DNA of 64,000 nucleotides from Excoecaria cochinchinensis (Eukaryota > Streptophyta > Magnoliopsida > Malpighiales > Euphorbiaceae). Every line of letters starts with the position of its first letter. Position 1 is the stretch's first letter. Below the pieces are notes generated by a model that saw nothing but the letters and a program-made list of their open reading frames with translations, ran no database searches and was not told where the DNA came from. Made by a program: the position numbers and the translations under genes. Location: positions 5,958,501 to 6,022,500 of the forward strand of contig CANTUQ010000055.1 of assembly GCA_947683425.1 (NCBI GenBank), read 5' to 3'. Shown here in pieces: positions 24,580 to 34,922 of this stretch.

Positions 24580-25235
24580 TTTTGAGACCATTAAAGAGTA
24601 CTTGTTGAACCCACCGGTTTGAAAACTACCTCAGCCAGTAAAGTCTCTAATCCTTTATTTGGCAATAGAGGATAATTCTGTAGGCACTATGATGGCCCAA
24701 GTAGATGAATTTGGAGTAGAGTTCGCTGTCTATTACCATAATAAGAAGTTTCTCCCTTATGAAATCAAGTATGTTGAGGTTGAAAAAATTTGCCTAATAG
24801 TAATTTAGGCTTCCAAGAAATTAAGGCATTACTTTCATTCTTACAAGGTACAGGTTGTCGCTAAGCAGAACTCTCTCAGATATCTCCAAGAGGCACCCTA
24901 TTTACTAGGAAAGATAGGAAGAAGGTTGATATTGCTACAAGAATTTGATGTAGAATATATCACTAGGAAGACCATTAAAGGATGAGATATAGCAGAATTC
25001 ATAGCTGAGCTTCCCATCGAAGGAGATCAAATTGGGTATAACTTCCCGGATGAAGACATTATGGCCATTACAGTGCAAGGTTGGGAAATGTATTTCGATG
25101 GGGCAGTTAATAATAGGGAAGCAGGAGCAGGAATTAACCTCACTACCCCAAATAATGGAAAACTTCCATTAGCTAAAAGGTTAAGATATAAGGCTACCAA
25201 CAATGAGGCTGAATATAAAGCATGCGTGTTTGGGA
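24580..25235 (+). pseudogene. pol: Element T dual RNase H (RNH plus truncated aRNH)
   Basis: 24580-25010 carries the usual Gypsy RNase H remnants ('RHYFHSYKVQVV', 'GRRLILLQEFDVEY'). From 25061 a second, archaeal-type RNase H begins: 'GWEMYFDGAVN' and 'ATNNEAEYKACV' hold its first Asp and the conserved Glu region. A double RNase H is diagnostic of the Tat branch. The second domain stops abruptly at about 25233; its C-terminal half and the HH half of the integrase zinc domain are missing, and a 25-bp copy of a downstream segment sits at the junction (25234-25258). Confidence 0.8.
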
Positions 25236-25258
25236 CAACTCCCCGACTCTGAGTTACA

Positions 25259-25405
25259 GACTGTTCAAAATATGTGAAGTAATGCCAATTATGTCAACAG
25301 TATGCGGATTTAAGACACCTCCCCGACTCTGAGTTACACAATTTAACGTCACCATGGCCATTTATAGCCTAGGGAATATATATCATGGGCGAGATACGCC
25401 CGATA
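25259..25405 (+). pseudogene. pol: Element T integrase N-terminal fragment
   Basis: The CC half of the integrase zinc domain can be read: 'CQLCQQYADL' followed by 'SELHNLTSPWPF'. The two Cys are intact; a TAA precedes the first Cys and a TAG follows 'PWPFIA'. The fragment ends at TSD CGATA (25401-25405), where element C is inserted; the frame resumes at 43036. Confidence 0.8.
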
Positions 25406-26372
25406 TGTAATGGCCCGAACACTGGTATAGAATTAATTAGTAAGTTCTGTAGGATTTATAGTGTAAATTACAGGTGAAAATATCAGTGATTTGATCCTAA
25501 AAGATAGTAAAGAAGAAAGGTTAAACATGCTCAAGCAAAAGAAGCCCTTGATGGGTAACCTATCGGGAAGTCTGTAGGAAAAAAATATTTTATTGGACTG
25601 TTGGAAAGTGCCCGTTAAATGGAGTCTATTGATGTAATTATGAGTGAAACTAAGGTCAAATAGGTTCCCGAAAGTCAAACTTAAGAAAAGACTCTAATTC
25701 GATTCAAATAGTAACTAGTTTGACCAAAGTTTAATCGAGGCTTTAAAGATAGTAAATAACCTCTAAAAATTTATCTGAAGGAATAGATAGACTCAGGATA
25801 GTGTGTAGAACAGTTTGGCAGTGAAAAAGTAATTTTATCGTGACATTGAAAAATTGGTGAACCGGACCAGTTTAATTGTACCGAATCGGATAAGGACCTA
25901 ATTGAGATGAAACCAAGGTTAAATGGGCTATTAAGAGTGAAAATGATGTTATGGATGGAAAGTGAACCGGACCGGTCGGATCAGTTGACTTTGGTTTGAC
26001 TAGTTTGGCCAAGGTTTAATCGGACTCTAAATGGAGTTATGGACCTCAGAAAAATTATCTGAATGCATGGATTTGCTTGAAATATTATGGAGAATCAAAT
26101 GGTAATGAAAAACAAATTTTATGGTGAGACATAAAATTGAGTTATCGAACTGGTAAGAAATTACCCAACCGAAAAATAGTCTCAAATTGAGCTAAAAATT
26201 TATGTGAAGGCTAAATTATATATTTTAAAAATTATGGAATTGATTTTGGGAGAAATTGAGTTTGAGAAGTGAGAGAAATTATTTTTGGATTGCAAAATGA
26301 GCTTAAATTACCTAAATGGGCTTTTGGGTTGGCCCAATTGATTGGCCCATGGCTTGGCCCATTAGGAGAGGC

Positions 26373-26520
26373 TATATAAAGGCTGAAATATCAAATTTCT
26401 CTAGAAAAATCAGCAGAAATCCAGCAGCTCCTCTTCCTCCTCTCTTGGCTGAATTGTTCCTTATTTCTTTTCACCAAATTTCTTCATCTTTCATCCAATT
26501 CTCTCCCTAAATCCAAGCCT
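26373..26520 (+). promoter_or_regulatory. Element C TATA box and leader
   Basis: TATATAAA at 26373-26380 preceded by repeated TTGGCCCA/ATTGGCCCA, followed by a CT-rich leader (TCCTCTTCCTCCTCTCTTGG). This is plant promoter architecture inside an LTR. No ORF of note follows. Confidence 0.6.
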
Positions 26521-26939
26521 CCTAAGTAAAGTTCAACCTCTCTATCACATGGTAGCAGCCTCTAATTTTCATTTGAGTTGGTTAAAGTGGGAAAAATCAA
26601 AGGTTCAAGATTATGTGTCAAAAATGAGGTAAATGATTTAGAGTTCTATAATTTAAATTAATGGTTCAAATATGTATTTTAGGGTATGTAGATGATGTTT
26701 ATGTTGTTATATTGAAGAAAGGAAGTGAATTAATTATGATTTCTTTGGTGAGAAAATTCAGCCACTTTAGGGTTTTAAGGGGAGGAAAGGTATTTCATGG
26801 AGGAAAGGCATCGAAAGGAAGATTAAGGAGTAGAGATAAAAAATATAAGGTTAGTGGATACAATATCCCTCTTTTTCCATTATTAAAGTATGATTGTAAG
26901 TTATGTTTAAGTATAAAGTGTGTGAAATATGCATGTTAA

Positions 26940-28318
26940 ATTGAATATAACGTAATAATTTTAATTAAAGAGGTTAAAAATGATCATTAGAGTGATTATA
27001 ATAGAAAGAAAACAAATGGACGTAAGAACCCTAGGTTTGGCCAAATGGTATTCTTAAGGAATACTTGAAATACTTTGATGTTTTAAACATGTAACAAGTG
27101 TATTATTGATGTATAATATGTAATTTAGTTAATTGAGTGAATAGAGGAAAGAAAACTAAGTGAAATAGTAAGGACACACTTTGGCCAAATGGAATAGGTT
27201 AGCGTAATTTTGTGTACTTTGATAATTGACTAAGTATAAGGACATAAAATGACATTAGAATGACCATAGAGTGTGTATTAAGTCAATTGGAATAAATGAA
27301 ATTTAATTGAGAATAATTTGGTATGATAATATAGTATGTATAAAGTAAAAATATTGACATGTATGATGTAAATTGTGTAAAATACTATGTTTAGTGTTAA
27401 TATGGGTTAATAAGTGAGATAGAAGTGATTAATTTCTAAAATGAGAAATTTTAAAGTATAGTGCAAATGATGGCCGAATGAGTATATTGATAATCTTATA
27501 GTTAATTTTGTAAAATTGACGATAGAAATGTTTAAAAATTAAATGTATAAATGAAATATAGTATAAAATAAATTAATTAGAATTTTTCATGTTTAATTGA
27601 ATATTTTATAGGTTGAGCATACATTATGTCTAAAGTGAATGTTATGGGCTATGATATATTAAAGTAAAGAAATAGCATAATTGATGTTAAAATTGAATAA
27701 TAAGGGTAGTAGAATGAAATTGTTGGAAAAAGAGTGTAGTGAAAATGATTATTATATGATTAAATGAACTCAATGGAATAATTGAAGATATAAATGATAA
27801 ATATATGAAATGGAAGTGAATTATAAGTGAGATGTAAATTTTAAAGTGAAGTGTATTTGATGACCGAATGGTATATGTTGATATATCAAGTGATATAAGT
27901 GAAATTTTGATAATATTTGCCCTTAGTAATAGTCTGGTAGTAAAATCTAGTCCAAGATATAAATGGCTAGCCATAGGGATTCCACACCGCGGTTCGAGTC
28001 ATGACAAGTCGCTATGGATAGGCCAATGACGGTTTATCTCAGTGCAGTGTTCAGTGTTTAGAGTGATGAGTGTAGTGTAGTGCCAGTGTTGAATGGTTCC
28101 TTTGGGATCATTCTATAGTGCAGTGGATCTGTGGGATCCACGTCCCGCATATCCGGTTCGTAGATTTCTACTGGGTTATACTAGGGGCAATATGGTAATT
28201 ATGCATAAGATTGAGACATTATGGTAAAATGCATTTAAATTGATTAAAATAGTGATAAATGAGAAAATAAATGAAAATGGGACTAAATTGGAAGAAATAG
28301 AAACTTTAGGGGCAAAAT
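26940..28318. repeat. AT-rich noncoding part of C
   Basis: Very AT-rich with loosely repeated phrases around AAATGGTAATTT and GGACTAAAT, which recur at 37662-37870 and 40780-41700. From 27980 to 28190 a GC-richer stretch contains GTGCAGTG repeats. No gene is supported; open frames of about 90 codons here lack any recognisable feature. Confidence 0.6.
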
Positions 28319-30258
28319 TGTACCGCCCATTCCCGACCACAAGATTAGCTCAGCTAAAGCAGTAGAGAACAGTCGCCACATGGCAATCACATGCACATAA
28401 ACTCATACACACATGCATGCCAAAACCTGTACTATTAAATTTCATTACACATACATTCACATGCAGCAGATATCTCATGCTACCACGTGCTAGAACTTAT
28501 ATATTCACATAAATACATACATCATAAGCTTAATGTTACAATACTTAGTCATTTAGTTCTTTACATACTTCTTGGTTGCAAAAGGAGCCTACAAAACATA
28601 TACAAAATACATTACCCAAAATCGCAAAACCTACACTATAGATAGCCCTAGTGTTGACCGTTGGCAATGCAGATTCGTCCTTCACAATCACTTCGCGTCC
28701 AAACCTACACGGATTAGAAAACAAGCAATAACGCTTAGTGGGGAAAACAATGCATAGTATACAATATAATAAATATATTCATGTATAACGTATATCATAT
28801 TATAAAAAAGTAAAGACGTGTTCTAACTTCAATAATTTCCACTCATCACATGCATCTATTTTCAGTGTACTAGCATAATGTAACTTAAGGTATCTCACGG
28901 TCACAACCATTTTGGTTCTCACCGTGACATACTCCATATACCCATACAGAATGCAACTCTTGGGTATCTCACAGTCACAACCATTTTGGTTGTCACCATG
29001 ACATACTCCACATTGCCAAGCAGAATGTAAATCATGGTATCTCACGGTCACAACCATTTTGATTGTCACCGTGACATACCATGTTTATCCGCGCATGATG
29101 GAATCCTTGCAAACCTCACGGTGGCAATCATTTTGGTTATCATCGTGACCCATGCAAAAATGCCAAAACACATTTGCGTTTTACCAAAACACAGATGTGC
29201 TACCAATCTCATTTCTCATAATAATTATAAGGCTTCTAAATCCTATTCAAACGTCATTCTCAACTAATTTATCCTTCTAACAATATGGTCACCTACTTAC
29301 CAACTTGACAACGATCTCAATTTCTATACAAATAGACTTCAATTCAAATAGTTATAACCACAAGTTCATAAGGGACCTTAAAAAATTTTAAGTTACCATA
29401 TTTATGTCTAAGAATCACATATCAATCAACTTGCACAATCCCTCTCATAATTTATGCATTCAACCTTATATTCGAAAATTAGGGTTAAAGCACAATACTC
29501 ACTTTCTAGTTAAACCACTACATAATTTCCATCCAAATCATACATACCACCCTGAATACTCTAAATTTAAACAATTAACAATAAGAACACAAAATAAAGC
29601 AAGTTCCCAAACCTCTGCTCCTATGCTCCTAAAGGGCTCCCTTTGAACTTGGTTCTCCAATCTTAGCCTTTCCTTTATCCTTCTTTAATTCAACCACTAC
29701 AATTTCAAGTCCAATTTCTAGAAATTGGAACCAAATTCAACTATCAATTCCTGCTTAATAACAATAGCAAGAAAGAGTGGAAGAAGAACCAAATACTAAA
29801 TACCTTACCTAAATGAATAACAATCTTGGCATCAACAATCAACTATCCAATTAGTAAGTCAAATTTTTAGAAGCATTTGCTTAAAGATGAAGACTAAAAC
29901 TTGAAAGGAAGAAGAAGAAGCTTAGCCGAAGAAGAGAGGATCACATGCAGAAAAGTGGTCATTTTCTCTCTCCAACTCAATTTATATACATGGAAGTGGT
30001 GGGTTGGTAAAGCCTAAGCTTGCCACTCGGAATTCCACTCAATGACTCTAATCTCCATTAGCTTAATCAAGTCCAATTAACTCATAAATAATCCACTACT
30101 AATAAATAATGTACTTTCACAATTAAGCCACCTAACTTACTTCATTTATTCAATTAAAACCTCATTTCTATTGCACTTTATTCCTTAATTAACATATTCA
30201 ATGCAATTTTATCCCATTTATCTTAATTACACTCTAGGCTATATTCCGGGCCATTACA
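28319..30258 (-). repeat. Element D 3' LTR (with ~795 bp deletion)
   Basis: 1940 bp against 2734 bp for the 5' LTR. The copy lacks the stretch equivalent to about 35470-36266, including the left-most hairpin unit and the TACCC repeats. Its first bases TGTACCGCCC are mutated from TGTAATGCCC. TATA box on the minus strand at 29982-29989 with a CT-rich leader (29960-29890). Confidence 0.88.
28890..29150. repeat. Tandem hairpin units in D 3' LTR
   Basis: Four units spaced about 73 bp, each with arms CACGGTCACAACC and GGTTGTCACCGTG around an ATTTT-type loop (28896-28926, 28969-28999, 29043-29073, 29116-29147). Arms pair at 12 of 13 positions in the best copy. Five units are in the 5' LTR (36205-36533). 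Confidence 0.85.
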
Positions 30259-30259
30259 A

Positions 30260-30296
30260 CTCTCCCCTCCTAAAAAGAATTTCGTCTGGGAAATTC
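30260..30296 (-). other. Element D polypurine tract with upstream hairpin
   Basis: Minus strand GGAGGGGAGAG (30270-30260) precedes the LTR. Upstream, 30296-30277 reads GAATTTC-CCAGAC-GAAATTC, a 7-bp stem. The loop differs from the AGGA loops of A and G. It is also the coding tail of pol. Confidence 0.7.
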
Positions 30297-31500
30297 ATAT
30301 CTGAATCAAATAGGTGGGGATATTGCTTCCGCATGGCAGCTTCCAGTTCCCATGTCATTTCTTATACTCCGTGATGCTGCCAAAGCACCTTCACCAATGA
30401 AATTTGTTTGCTGTGAAGCTATCTTACTTCTTTAGCTAAGATTGCTTTTTGCTTCTCATCATAAGAAAAGTCTGCTTGAACTTGTATCTCTTGTACCAGT
30501 ATGATGTGGGACTCATCTGATCGATACCTTCTTAACATTGATATGTGAAAGACATCATGAAGTTTGTCTAAGGCCGGAGGCAAAGCTAACCTGTAAGCCA
30601 CTGATCCCACTTTTTCCAACACCTCATATGGCCCAATAAATCTTTGACTCAACTTCCCCTTTTTACTAAATCGCAACACCTTCCTCCAAGGAGATACTTT
30701 GAGAAACACTTTCTCACCCACTTCAAATTCATTGTCTTTTCTCTTCAAATCTGCATACGATTTCTATCTATCACTCGCAGCCTTCAATCATTGCTATATC
30801 AACTTTGCTTTTTCTTCAGTATCCCTTACTAAATTCGGGCCAATAATCTCTTGTTCACCCGATTCTGTCCAACAAATCGGTGTTCGACACTTTATACCAT
30901 ATAACACTTCATATGGCGCCATGCCAACACTCGCTTGATAACTATTGTTATAAGCAAATTTCATTAATGGAACGTACTTATCCCAACTCTTAGAGAAATC
31001 CAGAACACAAGCCCGCATCAAATCTTCTATGACCTAGAAAACCCTTTCTGACTGGCCATAAGTCTGTGGGCGGAATGACGTACTGAAATTCAACCTTGTA
31101 CCCAATGCAGCTTGTAAACCTTTCCAGAACATAAAAGTAAATCTCGGGTCTCTGTCAGACACAATAAATAAGGGAATACCATGCAATCTAACAATTTCCT
31201 TCACATACAATTCAATTAACCGATCTATGGAATAATCCATCCGAACTTGTATGAAATGAGCTGACTTTGAAAAGTGATCTATAATCACCCATACTGAATC
31301 ATGCCACTTTGAAGTTAAAGGCAATCCAGAAACAAAGTCCATAGTAATATTATCCCATTTCCACTATGGAATAGAAAGAGGATTTAACAAACCATGTGGG
31401 ACTTGATGTTCCGCTTTCACCTGATGATAAGTCAGACACTTCGAAACATATTCTACCACATCCTTTTTCATACCAGACCACCAATAAAATTGTTTTAGGT
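30270..31500 (-). pseudogene. pol: Element D integrase and chromodomain
   Basis: The zinc domain lies near 31540-31400 (the H part ends the RNase H/linker stretch at 31502). Core pieces: 31342-31034 with 'MDFVSGLPLTSKWHDSVWVI' (first catalytic Asp), 'IVSDRDPRF' (second) and 'QTYGQSERV' (Glu; D-to-Y change beside it); 31021-30794 continues the core. 30748-30419 has GPY/F ('FIGPYEVLEKVGSVAYRL') and the chromodomain start, which then runs to the PPT with stops. At least four nonsense or frame changes break it. Confidence 0.85.
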
Positions 31501-31501
31501 T

Positions 31502-33700
31502 CTAATACATCTTGTTTCCAACTGGGTGCATAGTAAAAACCGTATTGTGTGCTTCACGCAGAAGTCTTTTTCTCAACCCTTTATCACTTGTAACACATAA
31601 CCGGTTCTTATAAAATAATGCACCCTCTTCATCCATTGAATAGTCGGTCTTGTATCCTTTTGTGATTGACTGTAGAATTTGCTGTAATTTCTGATCACTT
31701 TTCTGCGCGACTACTAACTCATCCATCAACACAGTTCTTACTTTTAACTGAGCTAACAAAGCTCCATCTGAAGTAAACCTCCACTTCAATTGCTGTAACA
31801 ACAAAACTGAAACAGACTTCCTGCTCAATACATTAGCCAATATATTTGCTTTGCTAGGATGATAATCCACTATACAGTCGTAGTCCTTGAATAGTTCGAG
31901 CCATCTACGCTGTCTCAAGTTCAATTTCTTCTAAATTAGCAAACATTTAAGACTTTTGTGATCCGTGAAGATCTTACACTTCTCACTATACAAGTAGTGT
32001 TGCCAAATCTTTAAGGCAAACACCACTACAACTAACTCCAAATCATGTGTAGGGTAATTCTGTTCATGTGGCTTCAATTGCCATGAAGCATAAGCCACAA
32101 CCCTTCCATCTTGCATTAACACGCAACCTAATCCTATTCCAGAAGCATCACTATACAAAACATACTCCTTACCAAAAATAGGTTGAGTTAAGATTAGTGC
32201 TTGCACCAACATTCCCTTCAGCTGCTCAAAGCTCGCCTGACACTTATCTGACCATTCAAACTTTACCCCTTTTTAAAGCAATCTAGTCAGTGGTGAAGCA
32301 ATCACCGAAAACCCTTGTACAGACCGCCTATAATACCTGGCTAACCCCAAAAAACTTCGTATCTCGAGCACATTCTTTTGTGGTTTCCAATTCACAATCG
32401 CTTTAACTTTTGCCAGATCTACCTTTATACCTTCAGAAGTCACAACATGCCCCAGAAAAGACACTTCCTTTAATAAAAATTCACACTTGCTAAGCTTGGC
32501 AAACAATTGATGTTCCCTTAGGGTCTGAAGCACAATTCTCAGATGCTGCTCATGCTCTTTCTCATTCTTTGAATAGACCAAAATATCCTCAATGAACACC
32601 ACTACAAACTGGTCTAAAAACGGTCTGAACACTCTGTTCATCAAGTCCATGAATGCAGCCGGCACATTAGTCAGCCTGATGGCATTACTAGAAATTCATA
32701 ATGTCCATATCGAGTTCTAAATGCAGTCTTAGATATGTCCTCCTTTTTCACTTGCAATTGATAATACCCAGACCTAAGGTCTATCTTGGAAAATACATCT
32801 GCCCCTCTCAACTGATCAAACAGATCCTCAATTCTTGGTAAAGGATACCGATTCTTCACTGTCACCTTGTTCAACTGTCTGTAATCAATTCACATTTGCA
32901 TAGTCCCATCCTTCTTCTTTACAAATAATACTGGCACTCCCCAAGGATACATACTTGTTCTTATAAACTATCTAACAACTCCTGTAATTGAGTCTTTAAT
33001 TCTTTCAACTCAGTAGGAGCCATTCGATAGGGTGCCTTCGATATAGGTACTATTCCAGGCATAATGTCAATAAACAATTCCACTTCTCTCACTGGTGGTA
33101 CACTAGACAATTCTTCTGGGAACACATTAGGAAATTCCCTCACTATGGGTATCCTGAATTCTAACTTGCTCTCTTTTTGAGTCCATAACAAATGCTAAGA
33201 AAGCCTCATATCCTTTCCTTAAAAATCGATAGGCTTTCATAGCCGACAACACATTAACTAGGGGATTAGAACATACACCCCTCACAGTCACCTTAAAACC
33301 CCTCATCACTACTGAGCACAACTATCTTTTTCCCACAATTAACTCTAGCTTGATGCTTACTCAACCAGTCCATACCCAATATTAAGTCAAACTCAGCAAA
33401 AGGCAATTCAATAAGGTCTACAGGAAATACATGACCTTGAACTAGTAACGGGCAATCCCTATACACTTTGTTCACATTCACACTACTTACCAAAGGACTA
33501 GTTACACACATATCATAATGCAAGCAATCAGCAACAAGCATCTTATCACATATTCCCTTAGACAACACATAAGAATGCATAGACCTAGGGTCAATCAATG
33601 CAAACATTTCTATGTCATAAAGTAGAAATGTACCTACAATGACCTTCATAGAATAAGCTCAGCCTGGCGCCGTTCGAGGTCTATCTACTGATTCTGACAC
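31502..33700 (-). pseudogene. pol: Element D protease, reverse transcriptase and RNase H
   Basis: Protease 33649-33293: the active-site region reads DPRSMHSY where A has DPGSTHSY, so the catalytic Gly is replaced by Arg. RT 33191-32273: 'NRYPLPRIEDLFDQLRGADV' and a palm motif FIED instead of FIDD (about 32570-32590), which changes a metal-binding Asp. RNase H 32212-31830: 'MYSDA' equivalent is LYSDASG, and 'IFTDHKSLKCL'. Breaks occur near 33191, 32900, 32671, 32273 and 31931. Two independent active-site changes plus stops show this copy is long dead. Confidence 0.88.
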
Positions 33701-33829
33701 GATTCCACCTCTGAATTGGCCACCTCCTCCATGTTCTCTTCCTCTTCCTCTATTAACTAGGGGAAAATTAGAACCGCCTCGACTGGGATCTTGCTACTTT
33801 CCAGCCACTTCGTAAGCCTTTGGACAATT

Positions 33830-34816
33830 GGCTAGGTAATGCTCAGTGCTTCCACACCTAAAGCAAGCACCGGTTACTCTCCAACATTCACCTCTATGCC
33901 GCTTACTGCAATGTGGGCATTCAGACACCTCACTTCTAGCACCAGATGTACCTCTACCAGTACCAGATGCAAAGGATTACCCTTATTTCCTGCCTCTGGA
34001 TGCTGGATTATTGACAGATTTCGCTGGTGGTACCACTAGAGATTCTCTTGATCTCTTGCCTAAATGAGATCCACCTCGGTTTGGATTTCTCTTTTGCATT
34101 CTTTCTTTCTGAATCTCTAATGACCGCTCTGCTCTCATAGAAGCTTGTACTATCTGATAATAGCTCAAATTTTGCTCTATGGTCATTGAGATCAATAATG
34201 CCTTAATCTATTCATTTAATCCCTCTTTGAACTGCTGACATCTGAACTCTTCAGTTAATACACCAAGTAGTGCATACTTACTTAGTCTATAAAACTCTTT
34301 CTCATACTCGGCCACTGATATGCCTCTCTGCCTCAAATTCAAAAATTGCTTCCAGTTTGCCTCTCGATACGCCTTAGTCACATATTTATTATGGAACTCC
34401 CATTCAAAGAATTCCCATGTGACCAGGTCCAAAAGCATTGGATGCCTTAAAACTAGTTTCCACCAGTCATATGCAGTACCCTGAAGCAACGAAATCATAC
34501 ATTCCACTTGTTGCTCAGGAGGACACCTTATCTCCCCGAGCACCCTCTAAACTTTTTCAGATTCATCCAGTCTAGTTTCGTGAAGCTCTTCCACCCCATG
34601 CTTTCTCATCGATTCTAATGGAGCCTTTGGTGTCGTCATACGATCCAACACCCTTGCCAAGTCCTGAGATATCTTGAGAAAAGCCTCCATAAGAACCATC
34701 AGAACCTCATAACCAAAACCGACTGGCCTAGACTGACCAGACCTAGACACTTCCACTTTCTGAGGGTTAAAACTTTCTGCCATTTCTTCTCTCAAATGAT
34801 GAGAAGGATTCATCAA
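33830..34816 (-). pseudogene. gag: Element D gag
   Basis: It starts at the ATG 34816 (MMNPSHHLREEMAESFNPQ). Three open pieces follow, broken by stops: 34816-34547, 34543-34208 (capsid; 'QGTAYDWWKLVLRHPMLLD') and 34195-33983 (basic linker). The zinc knuckle CFRCGSTEHYLANC reads from about 33872 to 33830, an intact CX2CX4HX4C. Same architecture as the Gag of A and B, but clearly more diverged than A and B are from each other. Confidence 0.87.
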
Positions 34817-34904
34817 TCTGATACAATAAACAAGGACATCTGCATTAGGTCAACACAACTATACACATCCTAGTCTACCCATTTCACAAAAAAGGCTAAA
34901 CCTA

Positions 34905-34917
34905 GGCTCTGATATCA
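34905..34917 (-). other. Element D primer-binding site
   Basis: Minus strand TGATATCAGAGCC, one change from TGGTATCAGAGCC, the initiator tRNA-Met type PBS; it lies 5 bases inside the LTR end at 34923. Confidence 0.85.
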
Positions 34918-34922
34918 CAACT

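Noticed and set aside
27687..27974. 95-residue minus-strand hydrophobic frame in C
   Set aside because: Lies in the degenerate AT-rich repeats of the C LTR; low-complexity Ile/Ser/Phe sequence.
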